Positions 5,976 to 14,241 of a stretch of DNA of 64,000 nt are shown here, piece after piece. The stretch lies in IMG/VR virus record IMGVR_UViG_3300042893_000684, positions 1-64,000 of that record. The stretch is one strand, 5' to 3'. Source of the DNA: a virus. The stretch's first letter is position 1; each line of letters begins with the position of its first letter. The translations under genes and the position numbers were made by a program. Below the pieces are notes generated by a model. That model worked only from the letters and a program-made list of their open reading frames with translations. It was not told where the DNA came from and ran no database searches.

Positions 5976-5988
5976 AGTCAACTAGAAT
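5976..5988 (+). promoter_or_regulatory. AGTYRACTAGRAT element (copy 4)
   Basis: AGTCAACTAGAAT ends in a TAGAAT -10 (5983-5988). It lies 4 bp from the leftward -35 TTGACA, so a factor bound here could affect both directions. A rightward start here would give a leader of about 150 nt for the ribonucleotide reductase gene. Confidence 0.45.
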
Positions 5989-6078
5989 AAATGTAAAGTA
6001 TAAATGTCTAGTTTAGTAATAATATTTTAAATTTAAGCATAAAAAAATATATTTTTGCTTCCCATATGAATAGTTGTT

Positions 6079-6087
6079 TGGTAGAAT
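6079..6087 (+). promoter_or_regulatory. Extended -10 TGGTAGAAT for the reductase gene
   Basis: TGGTAGAAT (hexamer 6082-6087) with no convincing -35. The predicted leader is about 50 nt and includes a small hairpin CCGC-TAG-GCGG just before the GGAG-like ribosome site of the gene at 6143. Confidence 0.5.
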
Positions 6088-6142
6088 AGGATCTTCACAC
6101 TAAATTTAAATTAACCGCTAGGCGGAGAAACAGGTACTATAA

Positions 6143-8077
6143 ATGTCTAAAACTATTGCAAACCCATACGAAAATTTTATTGCGTTATCAAGATATGCAA
6201 GATGGATATCAGAAGATAATCGCCGTGAGACTTGGGGTGAAACAGTAGATAGATATTTTAACTTTATGCTCGGCCATCTAGAAAAAAATCATAATTATAT
6301 TCCAAATGAGAAGCTTGTTGCGGAATTAAAAGAGTTTGTTTTTGAAAGAAATGTAATGCCATCAATGCGTTCTGTTATGACTTCAGGAGCCGCATTGGAA
6401 AGAGATAATGTAGCTGGATATAACTGTGCTTTCTTACCAGTTGATTCCCCACGTTCATTTGATGAGACTATGTATATCCTTATGTGCGGTACAGGTGTAG
6501 GATTCTCTGTTGAGTATAAGTACATCAATAAACTTCCTGCCGTCCCAGAAACTTTAGAGAAATCAACTACAGTTATTACAGTAGAAGACTCAAAGCAGGG
6601 CTGGGCTAAAGCATACCGTGAGCTGCTAGCACTACTTTGGTCTGGACAGATTCCAGCAATTGATGTTTCTAAGGTAAGACCAGCAGGAGCAAGACTTAAG
6701 ACAATGGGTGGAAGATCTTCAGGCCCACAGCCACTTATTAACTTGTTTGATTTTACAATTGCAAAGTTTAAGAATGCTACAGGAAGAAACCTAAAGCCAA
6801 TCGAATGCCACGACATTATGTGCAAGATTGGTGAAGTAGTTGTTGTAGGAGGAGTCCGTCGCTCAGCAATGATTTCTCTTTCTAATATTAATGATATTGA
6901 AATGGCGCAGGCAAAGTCAGGTAACTGGTGGGAAGCAAGCCCACAACGTGCCTTGTCTAATAACTCTGTTGCGTATTCACGCAAGCCAGAGATGGAGCAG
7001 TTTATTGCAGAATGGAAATCGCTATATGATTCAAAATCAGGAGAACGAGGCATATACAATGTGGCCGCAGCTCAAGCCCAAGCAGCCAAGTATGGAAGAA
7101 GAGATCCAGATATACACTATGGAACTAACCCGTGTTCAGAGATTATTCTACGTCCTTACCAGTTTTGTAATCTTTCAGAAGTCGTACTACGTGAAAATGA
7201 TACAAAGAAAGATATTGAACGTAAAGTAGAACTAGCAACTATTCTTGGAACCTGGCAGTCTACTCTTACAGACTTTAAGTATCTACGTAAGATTTGGAAA
7301 GATAACACAGAAGAGGAACGCTTACTAGGAGTTTCTTTGACTGGACAGTTTGGGCATAAGTTTATGTCAGGCAAACAAGATTTGGTTGCACTAGAGTCAT
7401 TCTTGATGACCCTTAGAGAAGCGGCAAGAGCAAAGAATAAAGAAGAGGCTGGGAAAATTGGGATTCCTGAGTCTGCCGCTATTACTTGTGTAAAGCCTTC
7501 TGGAACAGTATCTCAATTGGTCGGGGTATCTTCAGGAATGCATGCTTGGCATTCTCCATACTATATTAGAACTGTTCGTGGTTCAAAGGGAGATCCAATT
7601 TCTACCTTCCTTAAAGAGGTGGGGATTCCAGTAGAAGATGATGTAATGAAGCCAAACGATACATACGTATTTTCATTTCCAGTAAAGGCACCAGAGGGTG
7701 CAATTGTCAGAAATGATCTAACAGCTATTGAGCACCTTAACATTTGGTTGGTTTACCAACGTGCATGGTGTGAGCATAAGCCATCAATTACAGTATCTGT
7801 AAAAGAAGATGAGTGGATGGAAGTTGGGGCATGGGTTTATAAGAATTTTGATGAAGTATCTGGAATTTCATTTCTACCGCATTCAGATCATTCATACAAG
7901 CAGGCGCCATACCAAGAAGTAGATAAAACAGAATATGATGCGCTTGTTGAAAGAATGCCTAAAGATATTCGTTGGGAAGATTTATCTTTTTATGAAACAG
8001 AAGACGGAACTTCTACAAATGCCACACTAGCATGTAGCTCAGATGGAAATTGCGAGCTAGTAGACATTTCTAGTTAA
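6143..8077 (+). CDS. nrdJ: Class II (adenosylcobalamin-dependent) ribonucleotide reductase, 644 aa
   Basis: A monomeric class II reductase that makes deoxynucleotides using coenzyme B12. Landmark residues align with the Lactobacillus leichmannii enzyme: C95 (GYNCAF) for one redox Cys, C331 in NPCSEI for the thiyl radical Cys, and C342 exactly 11 residues later. PSGTVSQLVG lies near 455 and SYKQAPYQ near the C-terminus. The C-terminal shuttle pair is C631 and C637, so CX5C rather than the usual CX4C. It is about 95 residues shorter than the Lactobacillus protein. It should supply DNA precursors without oxygen or iron, and depends on host B12. Promoter and a small hairpin lie upstream. Confidence 0.92.
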   Translation: MSKTIANPYENFIALSRYARWISEDNRRETWGETVDRYFNFMLGHLEKNHNYIPNEKLVAELKEFVFERNVMPSMRSVMTSGAALERDNVAGYNCAFLPVDSPRSFDETMYILMCGTGVGFSVEYKYINKLPAVPETLEKSTTVITVEDSKQGWAKAYRELLALLWSGQIPAIDVSKVRPAGARLKTMGGRSSGPQPLINLFDFTIAKFKNATGRNLKPIECHDIMCKIGEVVVVGGVRRSAMISLSNINDIEMAQAKSGNWWEASPQRALSNNSVAYSRKPEMEQFIAEWKSLYDSKSGERGIYNVAAAQAQAAKYGRRDPDIHYGTNPCSEIILRPYQFCNLSEVVLRENDTKKDIERKVELATILGTWQSTLTDFKYLRKIWKDNTEEERLLGVSLTGQFGHKFMSGKQDLVALESFLMTLREAARAKNKEEAGKIGIPESAAITCVKPSGTVSQLVGVSSGMHAWHSPYYIRTVRGSKGDPISTFLKEVGIPVEDDVMKPNDTYVFSFPVKAPEGAIVRNDLTAIEHLNIWLVYQRAWCEHKPSITVSVKEDEWMEVGAWVYKNFDEVSGISFLPHSDHSYKQAPYQEVDKTEYDALVERMPKDIRWEDLSFYETEDGTSTNATLACSSDGNCELVDISS

Positions 8078-8089
8078 AAGTAGTACAAT
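8061..8089 (+). promoter_or_regulatory. Promoter TAGACA-N17-TACAAT
   Basis: TAGACA (8061-8066) and TACAAT (8084-8089) with an ideal 17-bp spacer. The -35 lies inside the last codons of the reductase gene. Transcription should start near 8096, at the foot of the first leader hairpin. Confidence 0.65.
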
Positions 8090-8093
8090 GTAA

Positions 8094-8140
8094 TTGGGGT
8101 AAAACCCAAATTCCTGGGCACAACGCCCAGAAATAGGAGG
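8094..8140 (+). promoter_or_regulatory. Structured leader: two hairpins and AGGAGG
   Basis: Hairpin 1: TTGGG (8094-8098) pairs with CCCAA (8105-8109). Hairpin 2: CTGGGC (8114-8119) pairs with GCCCAG (8125-8130). The consensus ribosome site AGGAGG (8135-8140) follows, 5 nt before the ATG. GGG of hairpin 2 could also pair with CCC of hairpin 1, allowing an alternative fold. It may stabilise the mRNA or time holin synthesis. Confidence 0.55.
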
Positions 8141-8145
8141 ATCTA

Positions 8146-8370
8146 ATGAAACAAGATCTAAACAATGATGGAAAGGTAACTATGCAAGAGAAAATTCTAG
8201 CAGCGTTGGCAAGCTATGGTCGTCACTTTTTGGGTGCAGCCATTGCTCTTTACATGACTGGTAACACTGACCCAGGAGACTTACTCAAGGGCGGAATCGC
8301 AGCATGTCTGCCAGTTATTTTGAAGGCACTTAATCCAAACGAAAGCTCATTTGGGTTTACAAAGAAGTAA
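8146..8370 (+). CDS. Holin-like small membrane protein, 74 aa
   Basis: A charged start that resembles a calcium-binding loop (DLNNDGKVT, residues 4-12), one or two hydrophobic segments (LGAAIALYM near 29-37 and GGIAACLPVILKAL near 49-62), and a polar tail. Small proteins of this build near phage tail-fibre genes are often annotated as holins, which form membrane holes that release endolysin. The endolysin candidate lies at 5355 on the other strand. It has the strongest ribosome site of the region and its own promoter and terminator, suggesting high, separately timed expression. Confidence 0.6.
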   Translation: MKQDLNNDGKVTMQEKILAALASYGRHFLGAAIALYMTGNTDPGDLLKGGIAACLPVILKALNPNESSFGFTKK

Positions 8371-8392
8371 AAATTTAATATAGATTAGGAGT

Positions 8393-8425
8393 GCCCTTAT
8401 GGTAAAATATCCATAAGGGCTTTTC
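8393..8425 (+). terminator. Strong intrinsic terminator with a -10-like loop
   Basis: A perfect 10-bp stem, GCCCTTATGG (8393-8402) with CCATAAGGGC (8411-8420), and an 8-nt loop, then TTTTC. It ends the holin transcript. The end of the left arm and the loop read TGGTAAAAT, an extended -10-like box for the fibre operon that starts at 8441. Confidence 0.85.
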
Positions 8426-8440
8426 TAATTAGGGGTAACC

Positions 8441-8788
8441 GTGGCAGCGCAAAAAAACTTTGAAGTTGATCAAAATACTACTTTTTCATTTGTTATTGAC
8501 TATACCGATAACAATGACTTGCCCATAAACCTTTCTGGAGCTACCGCAAAAATGCAGGTTAGAGATACAAAGGGCGGATCTAAATTATCATTTACTTTGA
8601 CTTCACCAGCTGGCGGAATTACAATTAACGGACCACTTGGCAGAGTTACATGCACAATGACACCTGCTCAAACAAGCAAACTATTTCACCCAAAATCTTC
8701 CTACGACATAATGATTACAGATAGCAATAATACAAAAACAAAACTTGTTGAGGGCTTTTTAACTCTAAGTAGATCGGTAACCATCTAA
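8441..8788 (+). CDS. Virion structural protein, beta-rich, 115 aa
   Basis: GTG start with AGGGG 4 nt upstream. The sequence is a string of beta strands (FEVDQNTTFSFVIDYTD, ATAKMQVRDTKGG, GRVTCTMTP, SYDIMITDS) resembling the short N-terminal domains of baseplate or fibre proteins in aquatic phages. Gly/Thr-rich turns and no signal or membrane segment fit a virion component. It is the first gene of the 31-kb adhesin region, and its stop overlaps the next start (TAATG). Confidence 0.6.
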   Translation: MAAQKNFEVDQNTTFSFVIDYTDNNDLPINLSGATAKMQVRDTKGGSKLSFTLTSPAGGITINGPLGRVTCTMTPAQTSKLFHPKSSYDIMITDSNNTKTKLVEGFLTLSRSVTI

Positions 8789-9240
8789 TGGCAGAAAATA
8801 TTGTAAAGATTACGGAACAGATAAACAAGGTTGTTCTTTCATCTCCAGGCCCTCAAGGACCTAGAGGAAAATCTATACTTAGTGGACCATCTGCCCCACT
8901 AGACAGCGTTGGAATTGAAGGAGACTTTTACTTCAATACAACAACAAATGAATTTTACGGACCAAAGCTATCAATCACCACTTGGAGCGGGGCCAACAAG
9001 ATTGATCTTGCTACCAAAGACGATATCGCTTTTGTTTACTCCTGGGAAATGTCTCAGGTTCAAGGCCCAGTAGATGGGGTATATTCTGTGGTAATAAATC
9101 ATAATTTAGGATTTGGTCCCAATGTAACCGTAATATCTAGCGCAGGCGACGTATTGGAAACAGGAATAGATTATAATAGTCTTAATAGATTAACACTGAC
9201 GATGGCCCAACCATTTTCAGGGACAGCGCATCTGTCGTAA
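8788..9240 (+). CDS. Short tail-fibre-like protein with collagen motif, 150 aa
   Basis: The N-terminal part has a short collagen-like stretch (GPQGPRG), then a 'GDFYFNTTTNEFYGP' strand unit. The C-terminal 55 residues begin VINHNLGFGPNVTVI and match the C-terminal module of the next protein (VVTHNLGSDDVTVQV), so this is a shared fold used at fibre tips. It probably forms a trimeric adhesin or an attachment piece. It is coupled to the gene before it. Confidence 0.65.
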   Translation: MAENIVKITEQINKVVLSSPGPQGPRGKSILSGPSAPLDSVGIEGDFYFNTTTNEFYGPKLSITTWSGANKIDLATKDDIAFVYSWEMSQVQGPVDGVYSVVINHNLGFGPNVTVISSAGDVLETGIDYNSLNRLTLTMAQPFSGTAHLS

Positions 9241-9252
9241 AGGAGAAAGAAA

Positions 9253-10659
9253 ATGGCAAAAAAATTCTTAGTTAGTTTAGATCTCAATAAAAATGAGTTA
9301 CTAAATGCTAGAATCCAAAACTTAGGTGCTGCTCCATCCAACCCAGTATCTGGACAGATTTACTATGACACATCTAATAATACAATGTATTATTACAATG
9401 GACTCACATCACCAAATGGCCCATGGATGCCGATGTCTGGATCCACAGAGGTTATTCAAGATGTAATTGGCTCTTCGGTAGTAGCTGGAACAGCGTTAAC
9501 AGCAACATATGACGACACAGCGGGCACAACAACATTAAAGCTTAATGATACAGCTGTAACACCTGGATCATACGGATCAGCAACAGCAATTCCTACATTT
9601 ACAGTAGATGCACAAGGACGCTTAACTGCAGCAGGAACAGCAAACGTAGCAACAAACCTTTCGATAGCTGGAGACACTGGAACAGATACAGTTAATCTTT
9701 TAACTGATACATTAACAGTTGCAGGCGGAGAAGGAATTGACGTAGCTGTAACAAATAACACAATTACGGTATCAGCAGAAGACGCAACCTCAACAAATAA
9801 GGGTGTTGCAAGTTTTGATTCAACAGACTTTACGGTAGCGTCAGGCGCAGTAACATTAAACGCTGAGCGTGTACAAGACATTGTCGGAGGAATGGTTGAC
9901 TCTAATACAGAGTCTGGAATTTCAGTAACATATGACGATGTAAATGGAAAATTAGACTTTAACGTAGCAGATCCTACAATTACTCTTTCAGGAGATGTAA
10001 CTGGTACAGGAACAATAACAAATCTTGGTGATGTAACAATCACAACTACAGTTGCACCAAACTCTGTAGCTTTAGGTTCAGATACAACAGGCGACTATGT
10101 AGCAAACATTCAGGGAACAGCTAATGAAGTAACAGTAAGCCCTACATCAGGTGAAGGCACAACAGTAACAATCGGTCTTCCAGATAATGTAACAATTACT
10201 AATGATTTAAATGTTGGCGGAGACCTAAACGTAACAGGAACAATTAACTCAGTAAATACTACTCAAGTAAATATTGTTGATAATAAGATTAATTTAAATA
10301 CCGACTTTATTGGAATTCCTTTAGCAGATGCTGGAATTCGTGTAGAGCGTGGAGATGGTGCAGATGTTGAAATTCTGTGGAATGAAACAAGCGACAACTG
10401 GACACTCACAAATAATGGTACAAACTACCATGCAATTGCTCGCAAGTATGCAGTAGATCTTGCAAATCCAGATACATTAACAGCTTTAGTTGTTACACAT
10501 AATTTGGGATCAGATGACGTTACTGTTCAAGTTTTTGAAACATCAGGATCTAAGGCTCTTGTTGAAACAGATGTTGAGCGTACATCATCAAATACAGTTA
10601 CATTAAAATTTGCATCAGCCCCTGCAAGTGGAGCATACAGAGTCGTAATTACTGGTTAA
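9253..10659 (+). CDS. Tail-fibre protein, 468 aa
   Basis: It opens MAKKFLVSLDLNKNELLNARI, a start often seen in phage fibre proteins that pack onto the tail. The body is repeated beta units with TATYDD and TYDD turns (near residues 80-95 and 220-235) and Asp/Thr/Gly-rich strands. The C-terminal module THNLGSDDVTVQVFETSG is shared with the 150-aa neighbour. A GGAG ribosome site lies before the ATG. Expected to form a trimeric fibre shaft. Confidence 0.75.
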   Translation: MAKKFLVSLDLNKNELLNARIQNLGAAPSNPVSGQIYYDTSNNTMYYYNGLTSPNGPWMPMSGSTEVIQDVIGSSVVAGTALTATYDDTAGTTTLKLNDTAVTPGSYGSATAIPTFTVDAQGRLTAAGTANVATNLSIAGDTGTDTVNLLTDTLTVAGGEGIDVAVTNNTITVSAEDATSTNKGVASFDSTDFTVASGAVTLNAERVQDIVGGMVDSNTESGISVTYDDVNGKLDFNVADPTITLSGDVTGTGTITNLGDVTITTTVAPNSVALGSDTTGDYVANIQGTANEVTVSPTSGEGTTVTIGLPDNVTITNDLNVGGDLNVTGTINSVNTTQVNIVDNKINLNTDFIGIPLADAGIRVERGDGADVEILWNETSDNWTLTNNGTNYHAIARKYAVDLANPDTLTALVVTHNLGSDDVTVQVFETSGSKALVETDVERTSSNTVTLKFASAPASGAYRVVITG

Positions 10660-10670
10660 GGAGACACTGA

Positions 10671-10970
10671 ATGTCAGTTAAAAGATTAGTTCCATTAAAT
10701 ACAACAGAATTATCTTCTGACCCGTCAGTAGCAAGAGCTGGAGATATTTATTTTAACAGTTCTGCTCAGGAACTTCGTGTATACACAGGAACAGAGTGGA
10801 AGCCAATCGGTGGAAGCACAGAAACTGGCTTGCTTATTCATGAGCACACATATGATGGAGAAATTTATTCGGTTCAAGCAGTTACAACTGCCGCAACTTT
10901 TGTAGATGGCGGAACACCACAGCTAAGTGGTCAAACAGAGCTTAACATAGTCGACGGAGGAGCACCATAA
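10671..10970 (+). CDS. Small fibre-associated protein, 99 aa
   Basis: It contains the strand unit 'AGDIYFNSSAQELRVYTGTEW' also found in other fibres here, followed by a Thr/Gly-rich tail. GGAG site 9 nt upstream; the stop overlaps the next start. It may be an adaptor or cap for the larger fibres. Family not recognised beyond the shared unit. Confidence 0.6.
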   Translation: MSVKRLVPLNTTELSSDPSVARAGDIYFNSSAQELRVYTGTEWKPIGGSTETGLLIHEHTYDGEIYSVQAVTTAATFVDGGTPQLSGQTELNIVDGGAP

Positions 10971-12070
10971 TGGCAGTTAGTATAAGAATTAGAAGAGGTA
11001 CTACAGCTCAATGGAATGCATCTACAAATGTTCTTGCAGCTGGAGAAATTGCATTAGATACAACTCTAGGTAAAATAAAAGTTGGAAATGGATCTTCTTT
11101 GTGGGGAGCTCTTCCATTTTTTAGTATAGCCCCTTCAGAACTCTTAAGTTTAACTCAAGCAAATATTGCCGATACAGTATTGGACGGAACTGGCTTAGAT
11201 AAATCTTTTGACTCAGTTGCTGGAAAGCTAACATTATCTGTAGATAGCACTATTGCAAATAAAACATATGTAGATACAGCTGTTTCTTCTTTAAGCGGAA
11301 CTGCTGCACAGACATACATTCCACTAAGTCAATATGGAAACGCAGACGGAGTTGCCACTCTTGATGAAAATGGCAAAATCCCAGATTCTGAAATTCCAGC
11401 CACAATTACAAGAGACACAGAGCTGTCTTCAGCAATTTCTACAGAAGTAACAAATAGAAATACAGCAATTTCAACTGCAATATCTAATCTTGTAGATTCA
11501 GCCCCTGGAACCCTAGATACATTAAATGAGATTGCAGCAGCATTTGCAGACGATCCTAATTTTGCTACAAGCATAACAACAACAATAGGAAACAAGCTAG
11601 ACTCTTCCCTAGCAGCAACAACATATGCCCCTATAGCATCACCAACTTTTACAGGAACTGTAGGTGGTGTTACAAAAGCCCACGTTGGTCTTGGAAATGT
11701 CGATAATACTTCAGATGCAAATAAGCCAATCTCAACTTTAACTCAAACAGCTTTAGATACTAAAATAAATGAAATTATTGAATTTAATTCACAAAGTGGA
11801 AATTATACCTTGCAATCTACAGACACAGGTAAGCTTGTAGAAATGTCAGGCGGCGGAACCTTGACAATACCTTCTGACGCAGTGTATAATTTTCCAATAG
11901 GCACATCAATAGAAATTTTACAAACAGGAACCTCACAGGTTACTATAGCTGGAACAGGATTTACACCAAATTCTACACCAGGTCTCAAGCTTAGAACACA
12001 GTGGTCAAGCGCATCGGTATTAAAGAGAGGTAGTAACAGCTGGGTCGTATTGGGTGACCTAGCAGTATAA
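10970..12070 (+). CDS. Tail-fibre protein with Mtd-N-like domain, 366 aa
   Basis: The first 50 residues (IRIRRGTTAQWNA, AAGEIALDTTLGKIKVGNG) match the N-terminal domain of the phage major tropism determinant and many receptor-binding proteins. Then come coiled or trimeric units, including SAPGTLDTLNEIAAAFADDP, a fibre module also present in the gene at 16079. The C-terminal part is a beta tip with IPSDAVYNFPIGTSIEI. The Mtd-like start does not imply a diversity-generating element, since no reverse transcriptase is seen. Confidence 0.75.
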   Translation: MAVSIRIRRGTTAQWNASTNVLAAGEIALDTTLGKIKVGNGSSLWGALPFFSIAPSELLSLTQANIADTVLDGTGLDKSFDSVAGKLTLSVDSTIANKTYVDTAVSSLSGTAAQTYIPLSQYGNADGVATLDENGKIPDSEIPATITRDTELSSAISTEVTNRNTAISTAISNLVDSAPGTLDTLNEIAAAFADDPNFATSITTTIGNKLDSSLAATTYAPIASPTFTGTVGGVTKAHVGLGNVDNTSDANKPISTLTQTALDTKINEIIEFNSQSGNYTLQSTDTGKLVEMSGGGTLTIPSDAVYNFPIGTSIEILQTGTSQVTIAGTGFTPNSTPGLKLRTQWSSASVLKRGSNSWVVLGDLAV

Positions 12071-12071
12071 T
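12066..12071 (+). promoter_or_regulatory. -10 box TATAAT overlapping the previous stop, leaderless
   Basis: TATAAT at 12066-12071 covers the stop codon of the fibre gene. The next ATG, at 12077, is 5 nt downstream with no ribosome site between. Confidence 0.5.
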
Positions 12072-12076
12072 AAAAA

Positions 12077-13201
12077 ATGCTTAGAAGATTTTTTGGCCGA
12101 TTTGGCAGAAGAAAAGTTAGCGTTCCGTCACTAGTTAATTTAAGTAAGGCTCAAGCTGAATCTGCACTTGCTGCAAAAGGTTTAAATTATAATCAAACAT
12201 CAACTGCTACATCAACATCTGCATTAAATTTAACTGTATTGTCTCAAGGAACTCCAGCAGATACTATTGTGCCAATTGGTACATCAATTGATTTTAATTA
12301 TTATAATTATGTTGCCCCACCTTCATTTGGTCCTTCTTTTGTTCCTAGCCCACCACAGAATTCATCTGTATCTAGCTCAAGTTGGAATGGATCTACAGTA
12401 ACAATCAATGGAACATTTAATACTTTTCCTACAAACATTGCTGTAAACGGAAGCAACATTGGAAGCTGGACCCCAAGTTCAAACCAAATAACATTTTCTT
12501 TAAGCGGATCAGGAAGCAGAACTATTCAGATCTATAACGGAAGAGTTCCACTTATTCCAGAGTTTAGTATTTCATATAATCCAAATCCAGGATTTAATCC
12601 AGGTCCAGTGTTTAATCCAGGTCCAATATTTAATCCAAATCCAATATTTAATCCAGGTCCACAATTTACTCCAGCACCACCTATCTTTTGGTCTACTCCA
12701 TTATTTTTTGGACCTCCTTCTTTTAAAAGTGTTGGTGTTTCAACATTAGTAAGAACTCCAAATGGCCTTGTTAAAGCAGACGATTTACAAGTAGGAGACA
12801 TTCTATTATCAGCAGATATAGAAGGTTTTATAAATTCTCCACAGGAAAACTCAACTCAGATTGCACTCGCATGGTCAGATACAAATCCAAATATAAATAT
12901 TACAGAGACTACAATCGTTTCTATAAATAAAAAAATGTCAGATGGCGCAGTAGTTATTAACAGTGATATTTTTTCAAACTACCACTATATTCTAATTAAA
13001 AGAGACGGTGTTGCAAAGTTTGTATCTTCAGTAGATGTTTTAAATACAGACCTTGTATACTCTTATGCTGATCAGACGTGGGAAGAAATAACAACCCTAG
13101 AATCTGTTCCAATTGTTCATGAGGTTGTTTCCATTAACTGTGAGCCATACGATATGTTCTTTACAGAAAAGATATTAACCCATGACTCAACAGCAATTTA
13201 A
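12077..13201 (+). CDS. Virion protein with PASTA-like and C-terminal Hint domains, 374 aa
   Basis: The N-terminal part has a PASTA-like motif (VPSLVNLSKAQAESALAAKGL, residues 16-36), which in other proteins binds peptidoglycan. Then come a beta domain and an Asn-Pro-Gly repeat (about 168-198: NPGF, NPGP, NPNP). Residues 218-374 look like a Hint (hedgehog/intein) domain: VSTLVRTPNG with ADDLQVGD, H303 in NYHYIL, and a C-terminal THDS (368-371). The usual first Cys is Ser218 and the terminal Asn is Asp370. Self-cleavage is therefore possible but changed in chemistry. It ends four residues after HD. Confidence 0.65.
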   Translation: MLRRFFGRFGRRKVSVPSLVNLSKAQAESALAAKGLNYNQTSTATSTSALNLTVLSQGTPADTIVPIGTSIDFNYYNYVAPPSFGPSFVPSPPQNSSVSSSSWNGSTVTINGTFNTFPTNIAVNGSNIGSWTPSSNQITFSLSGSGSRTIQIYNGRVPLIPEFSISYNPNPGFNPGPVFNPGPIFNPNPIFNPGPQFTPAPPIFWSTPLFFGPPSFKSVGVSTLVRTPNGLVKADDLQVGDILLSADIEGFINSPQENSTQIALAWSDTNPNINITETTIVSINKKMSDGAVVINSDIFSNYHYILIKRDGVAKFVSSVDVLNTDLVYSYADQTWEEITTLESVPIVHEVVSINCEPYDMFFTEKILTHDSTAI

Positions 13202-13724
13202 TGTTATTGGCTTTGACTCTGTAGATAATAAATCTATCCCAATTTTTTCAAAATTCCCCGACGAGTTTAACGGAGCCTGGGCTCATATAACACCAATTAA
13301 TAATGGGAAAATAAGTTATCTTTCTACATTTTATTTTAACGACCAACACCCTTCTGGGACGGTAATAGTTTCTGATTTTATTTTAAACTCTTATCCAGAT
13401 ATGTATAATACTTTTTATTTAGACGGCTTGGCAGAAAAAGTCTACGTTTCACCAAAATTAAGACGGAACGGCTTTGTTGGTATATCAGCACTGCTACTAA
13501 GAAGAATTTTTTACTCTTATTTAAAAGGATTTATAGTTGACGGAAGTAAAGATAGAGCCCCATTTATAGAAAAAGCTTATATAAAAACAAAAAATATTTT
13601 AAATGAAAGAATAGAAGCAAACGTACCAGAATCTGCTGTTTCAGTATATAATACTGAGCCAGAAAGAGATGCAGTTTATCCGCATATTTGGTATAATCAA
13701 AGAATAGGAGGAGTAAATGAGTAA
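13182..13724 (+). CDS. Possible GNAT-like acetyltransferase, 180 aa
   Basis: It starts in another frame inside the last 20 bp of the Hint gene. The core 'EKVYVSPKLRRNGFVGISALLLRR' resembles the acetyl-CoA binding motif A of GNAT acyltransferases (V-x-P-x-x-R-x-x-G). Before it lies a strand pair typical of the fold, and afterwards a basic helix. It is the first of five non-structural-looking genes (13182-16027) inside the fibre region. The assignment is tentative; the substrate is unknown and could be a virion protein or sugar. Confidence 0.4.
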   Translation: MTQQQFNVIGFDSVDNKSIPIFSKFPDEFNGAWAHITPINNGKISYLSTFYFNDQHPSGTVIVSDFILNSYPDMYNTFYLDGLAEKVYVSPKLRRNGFVGISALLLRRIFYSYLKGFIVDGSKDRAPFIEKAYIKTKNILNERIEANVPESAVSVYNTEPERDAVYPHIWYNQRIGGVNE

Positions 13725-14241
13725 TTTATTAAATAGAATTTTTGACGCTTGTATTTATTCAAGCCAATTTAATGAAAGAGAAGATCTGCTTGCAATTTTA
13801 AATAATCCAAATGAGGTTGTATGGGAAGAAAGAATTGGCTCGTATATGGAAGGCATAAAAACGTCACTGGACATTAATAACTTTGCTGTGCTAAATAGAC
13901 ATTTACAGTCTTCAAACGTAACAAATTTAATGGAGTTTGCAAAAGAAAAAAATATTAATTATAAATGGCTACACGAAAATGATTTTATAAAAATAGGCAA
14001 GGATGCTGAATATTTACAAAGCTTTACTAATGAGTTTACAAAAGACACTGTAAGTGTAATATATGTATTAAAAAACACTAACATGTCTGGATCTATTAGC
14101 TTTAAAGATAAAGAAACTACAATTCATCCAGAAGAGGGGTCTTGTATAATTCTTTCATCATCGCCCGAATATAAATACGTTGTAACAAATTCCGAAGACA
14201 ACGATTTTATCCTAGCAATAGCCTATAATGAAAAAGTTTGA
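13717..14241 (+). CDS. Degenerate oxygenase-fold (DSBH) protein, 174 aa
   Basis: The last 60 residues follow the strand order of 2OG-oxygenases (SVIYVLKNTNMSGSISF, then IHPEEGSCIILSSSPEYKY), but no His-x-Asp pair and no late His or Arg are present, so iron binding is unlikely. The N-terminal half is helical. GGAGGAG lies just upstream. The next gene overlaps it by 14 bp. It may be a non-catalytic partner of the intact oxygenase that follows. Placement in the fold is inferred from pattern only. Confidence 0.5.
   Translation: MSNLLNRIFDACIYSSQFNEREDLLAILNNPNEVVWEERIGSYMEGIKTSLDINNFAVLNRHLQSSNVTNLMEFAKEKNINYKWLHENDFIKIGKDAEYLQSFTNEFTKDTVSVIYVLKNTNMSGSISFKDKETTIHPEEGSCIILSSSPEYKYVVTNSEDNDFILAIAYNEKV

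Noticed and set aside
5990-6142. Cobalamin riboswitch before the B12-dependent reductase
   Set aside because: The leader is short and AT-rich, and no B12-box-like GC-rich core was seen. Class II genes are not usually controlled by it.
6295-7059. 254-codon open frame antisense to the ribonucleotide reductase
   Set aside because: Lies wholly inside a well-identified conserved enzyme gene, has no promoter or ribosome site and no recognisable domain.
10970-11120. Diversity-generating retroelement suggested by an Mtd-like N-terminal domain
   Set aside because: No reverse transcriptase, template repeat or variable repeat was seen in the window. The domain is common in ordinary fibres.
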